Shown: positions 22,422-23,268 of the stretch, piece after piece
How the letters are laid out: every line of letters starts with the position of its first letter
How positions within the stretch are numbered: the first letter of the stretch is position 1
Assembly (NCBI GenBank): GCA_019056875.1
Contig: DXJA01000059.1
Coordinates: forward strand, 1 to 23,268
Direction: 5' to 3'
Origin: Candidatus Jordarchaeum madagascarense
GTDB lineage: Archaea; Asgardarchaeota; Jordiarchaeia; Jordiarchaeales; Jordiarchaeaceae
DNA: 23,268 nt
The notes under the pieces: model-generated
Databases searched by the model: none
The model's input: only the letters and a program-made list of their open reading frames with translations
Told to the model about the DNA's origin: nothing
Translations under genes and position numbers: made by a program

Positions 22422-23268
22422 TTATTTCACCCCCATATAAACGAATTCGTCCCGTGGAATTTCGGTGAGCCCCATCACCATGGGATTCATGATGTTGTTT
22501 GGATCAAACACCTTCTTGATTCCCCGCATCAAACTCAGCGTATCCTCATGCTCCATTTCAATAAAAGCCGACTTTGCCATGCCGACACCATGCTCCGCGG
22601 AAAGGGTTCCACCATATTTTTTGATAATAACCTCTGCCGCTTCTCTTGAAAAGTTTACAGCCATCTCCCTCTGCGCAGCGTCCTCCACGTTGATAGCTGA
22701 ACCCATGTGCACGTTTCCATCGCCCACATGCCCAAAAGTGGCCATGAGTCTTCCATACTTGGTTGCTAATTCTTTAATCGCTTTCACGGCTTCTGGTACT
22801 TGAGAAATGGGTACTGCGAAATCCATGATGCTGTTTATGGCTATATTTTCTCCTCTTAGTTTTGCCAATAGGTTTGCTAGGGAGTGTCTTAGTCTCCACA
22901 GCTCTTCTGTTTTCTCGGGGTCCGTGGAGTATATGATTTGTTTCACCCCTATTTTTTCGCAGACATTTCTAACTATTTCTGCTTCTTCCTTCACCACTTC
23001 CTGGTTGCTGCCATCGACTTCAATGAATAGCACTGCTCCGGCTTGGGGAATTTTATCCTTTTCCGGGAGTACAGAGTTTAAAACCATAATACATATGTCA
23101 TCAAGTATCTCCATTGCTGAGGGTAGGATTCCCGAATTTATGATCTCTGTGGCTGCCTCCAGTCCTTGCTCGTATTTTTCGAATACCGGCATGATCATCG
23201 CAGTGTACTTGGGTGCTGGCGTTATTTTTAGGATGATCTCGGTGAACACTCCTAGGGTTCCCTCCGAA
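22422..23268 (-). CDS. FAD-linked oxidase, C-terminal part (GlcD/D-lactate dehydrogenase type), runs off the window
   Basis: The frame is open to the window edge, so the start and the N-terminal FAD-binding domain lie outside. The first visible codons read SEGTLGVFTEI, the end of the PCMH FAD domain, and the rest is the FAD-oxidase C-terminal domain with FGHVGDGNVHMG, GGTLSAEHGVGMAKS and KKVFDPNNIMNPMVMG. These enzymes oxidise 2-hydroxy acids such as glycolate or D-lactate to 2-oxo acids. With the adjoining GlcF-like subunit it would form a two-subunit dehydrogenase. The substrate cannot be told from this part. Codons are mostly A- or C-ending near the window edge. Confidence 0.9.
   Translation of the reverse strand, partial: SEGTLGVFTEIILKITPAPKYTAMIMPVFEKYEQGLEAATEIINSGILPSAMEILDDICIMVLNSVLPEKDKIPQAGAVLFIEVDGSNQEVVKEEAEIVRNVCEKIGVKQIIYSTDPEKTEELWRLRHSLANLLAKLRGENIAINSIMDFAVPISQVPEAVKAIKELATKYGRLMATFGHVGDGNVHMGSAINVEDAAQREMAVNFSREAAEVIIKKYGGTLSAEHGVGMAKSAFIEMEHEDTLSLMRGIKKVFDPNNIMNPMVMGLTEIPRDEFVYMGVK

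Overview
The window looks archaeal. Genes are tightly packed. TTG and GTG starts are common and are preceded by GAGGTG/GGAGGT ribosome-binding sites. TATA-like boxes (TTTAAATA, TTTATATC) sit about 25 bases before several starts or start regions, two of which appear leaderless, and gene ends carry T-rich tracts. Gene content (HerA/NurA, tungsten-type aldehyde ferredoxin oxidoreductases, DUF362 iron-sulfur protein, MoaD-like protein, NosD-like surface proteins) suggests an anaerobic archaeon. A Bathyarchaeia-like lineage is my guess from the style of the surface proteins, not something the sequence proves.

Layout. (1) 380-4077, plus strand: a three-gene operon of HerA-like DNA translocase, NurA-like nuclease and an unrecognised protein with likely winged-helix segments. 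(2) 4079-9362, minus strand: two paralogous cassettes. The upstream one is SCP2-like protein, iron alcohol dehydrogenase, aldehyde ferredoxin oxidoreductase (AOR). The downstream one is SCP2-like protein and alcohol dehydrogenase. Both start from the same 18-base promoter element and use the same start-codon architecture. (3) 9634-12830, plus strand: DUF362/ferredoxin-like protein plus a second AOR. (4) 13023-15018: a membrane protein with an internal duplication, a MoaD/ThiS-like protein and a small unknown gene whose promoter and 5' end are tandemly duplicated. (5) 15327-17936: an exported PQQ-type sugar dehydrogenase-like protein (minus) and an unrecognised gene with unusual arginine codons (plus). 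(6) 17955-20524, minus: a stretch of broken genes, including a small gene with one in-frame TAA, a membrane protein and a NosD-like beta-helix protein with frameshifts. (7) 20525-21233: mostly non-coding. (8) 21234-23268, minus: an iron-sulfur CCG-domain subunit and the C-terminal part of its FAD-oxidase partner (GlcF/GlcD type), running off the edge.

How it may work together. The central block reads as an alcohol to aldehyde to acid oxidation module: SCP2-like proteins could hold a hydrophobic substrate, iron alcohol dehydrogenases make the aldehyde, and tungsten AORs oxidise it while reducing ferredoxin. The DUF362 iron-sulfur protein could carry electrons and the MoaD-like protein could supply pterin cofactor sulfur. 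The GlcD/GlcF pair would oxidise a 2-hydroxy acid. The SCP2-ADH-AOR grouping and its duplication is the best candidate for an undescribed system. The HerA-NurA-third-protein operon is the second.
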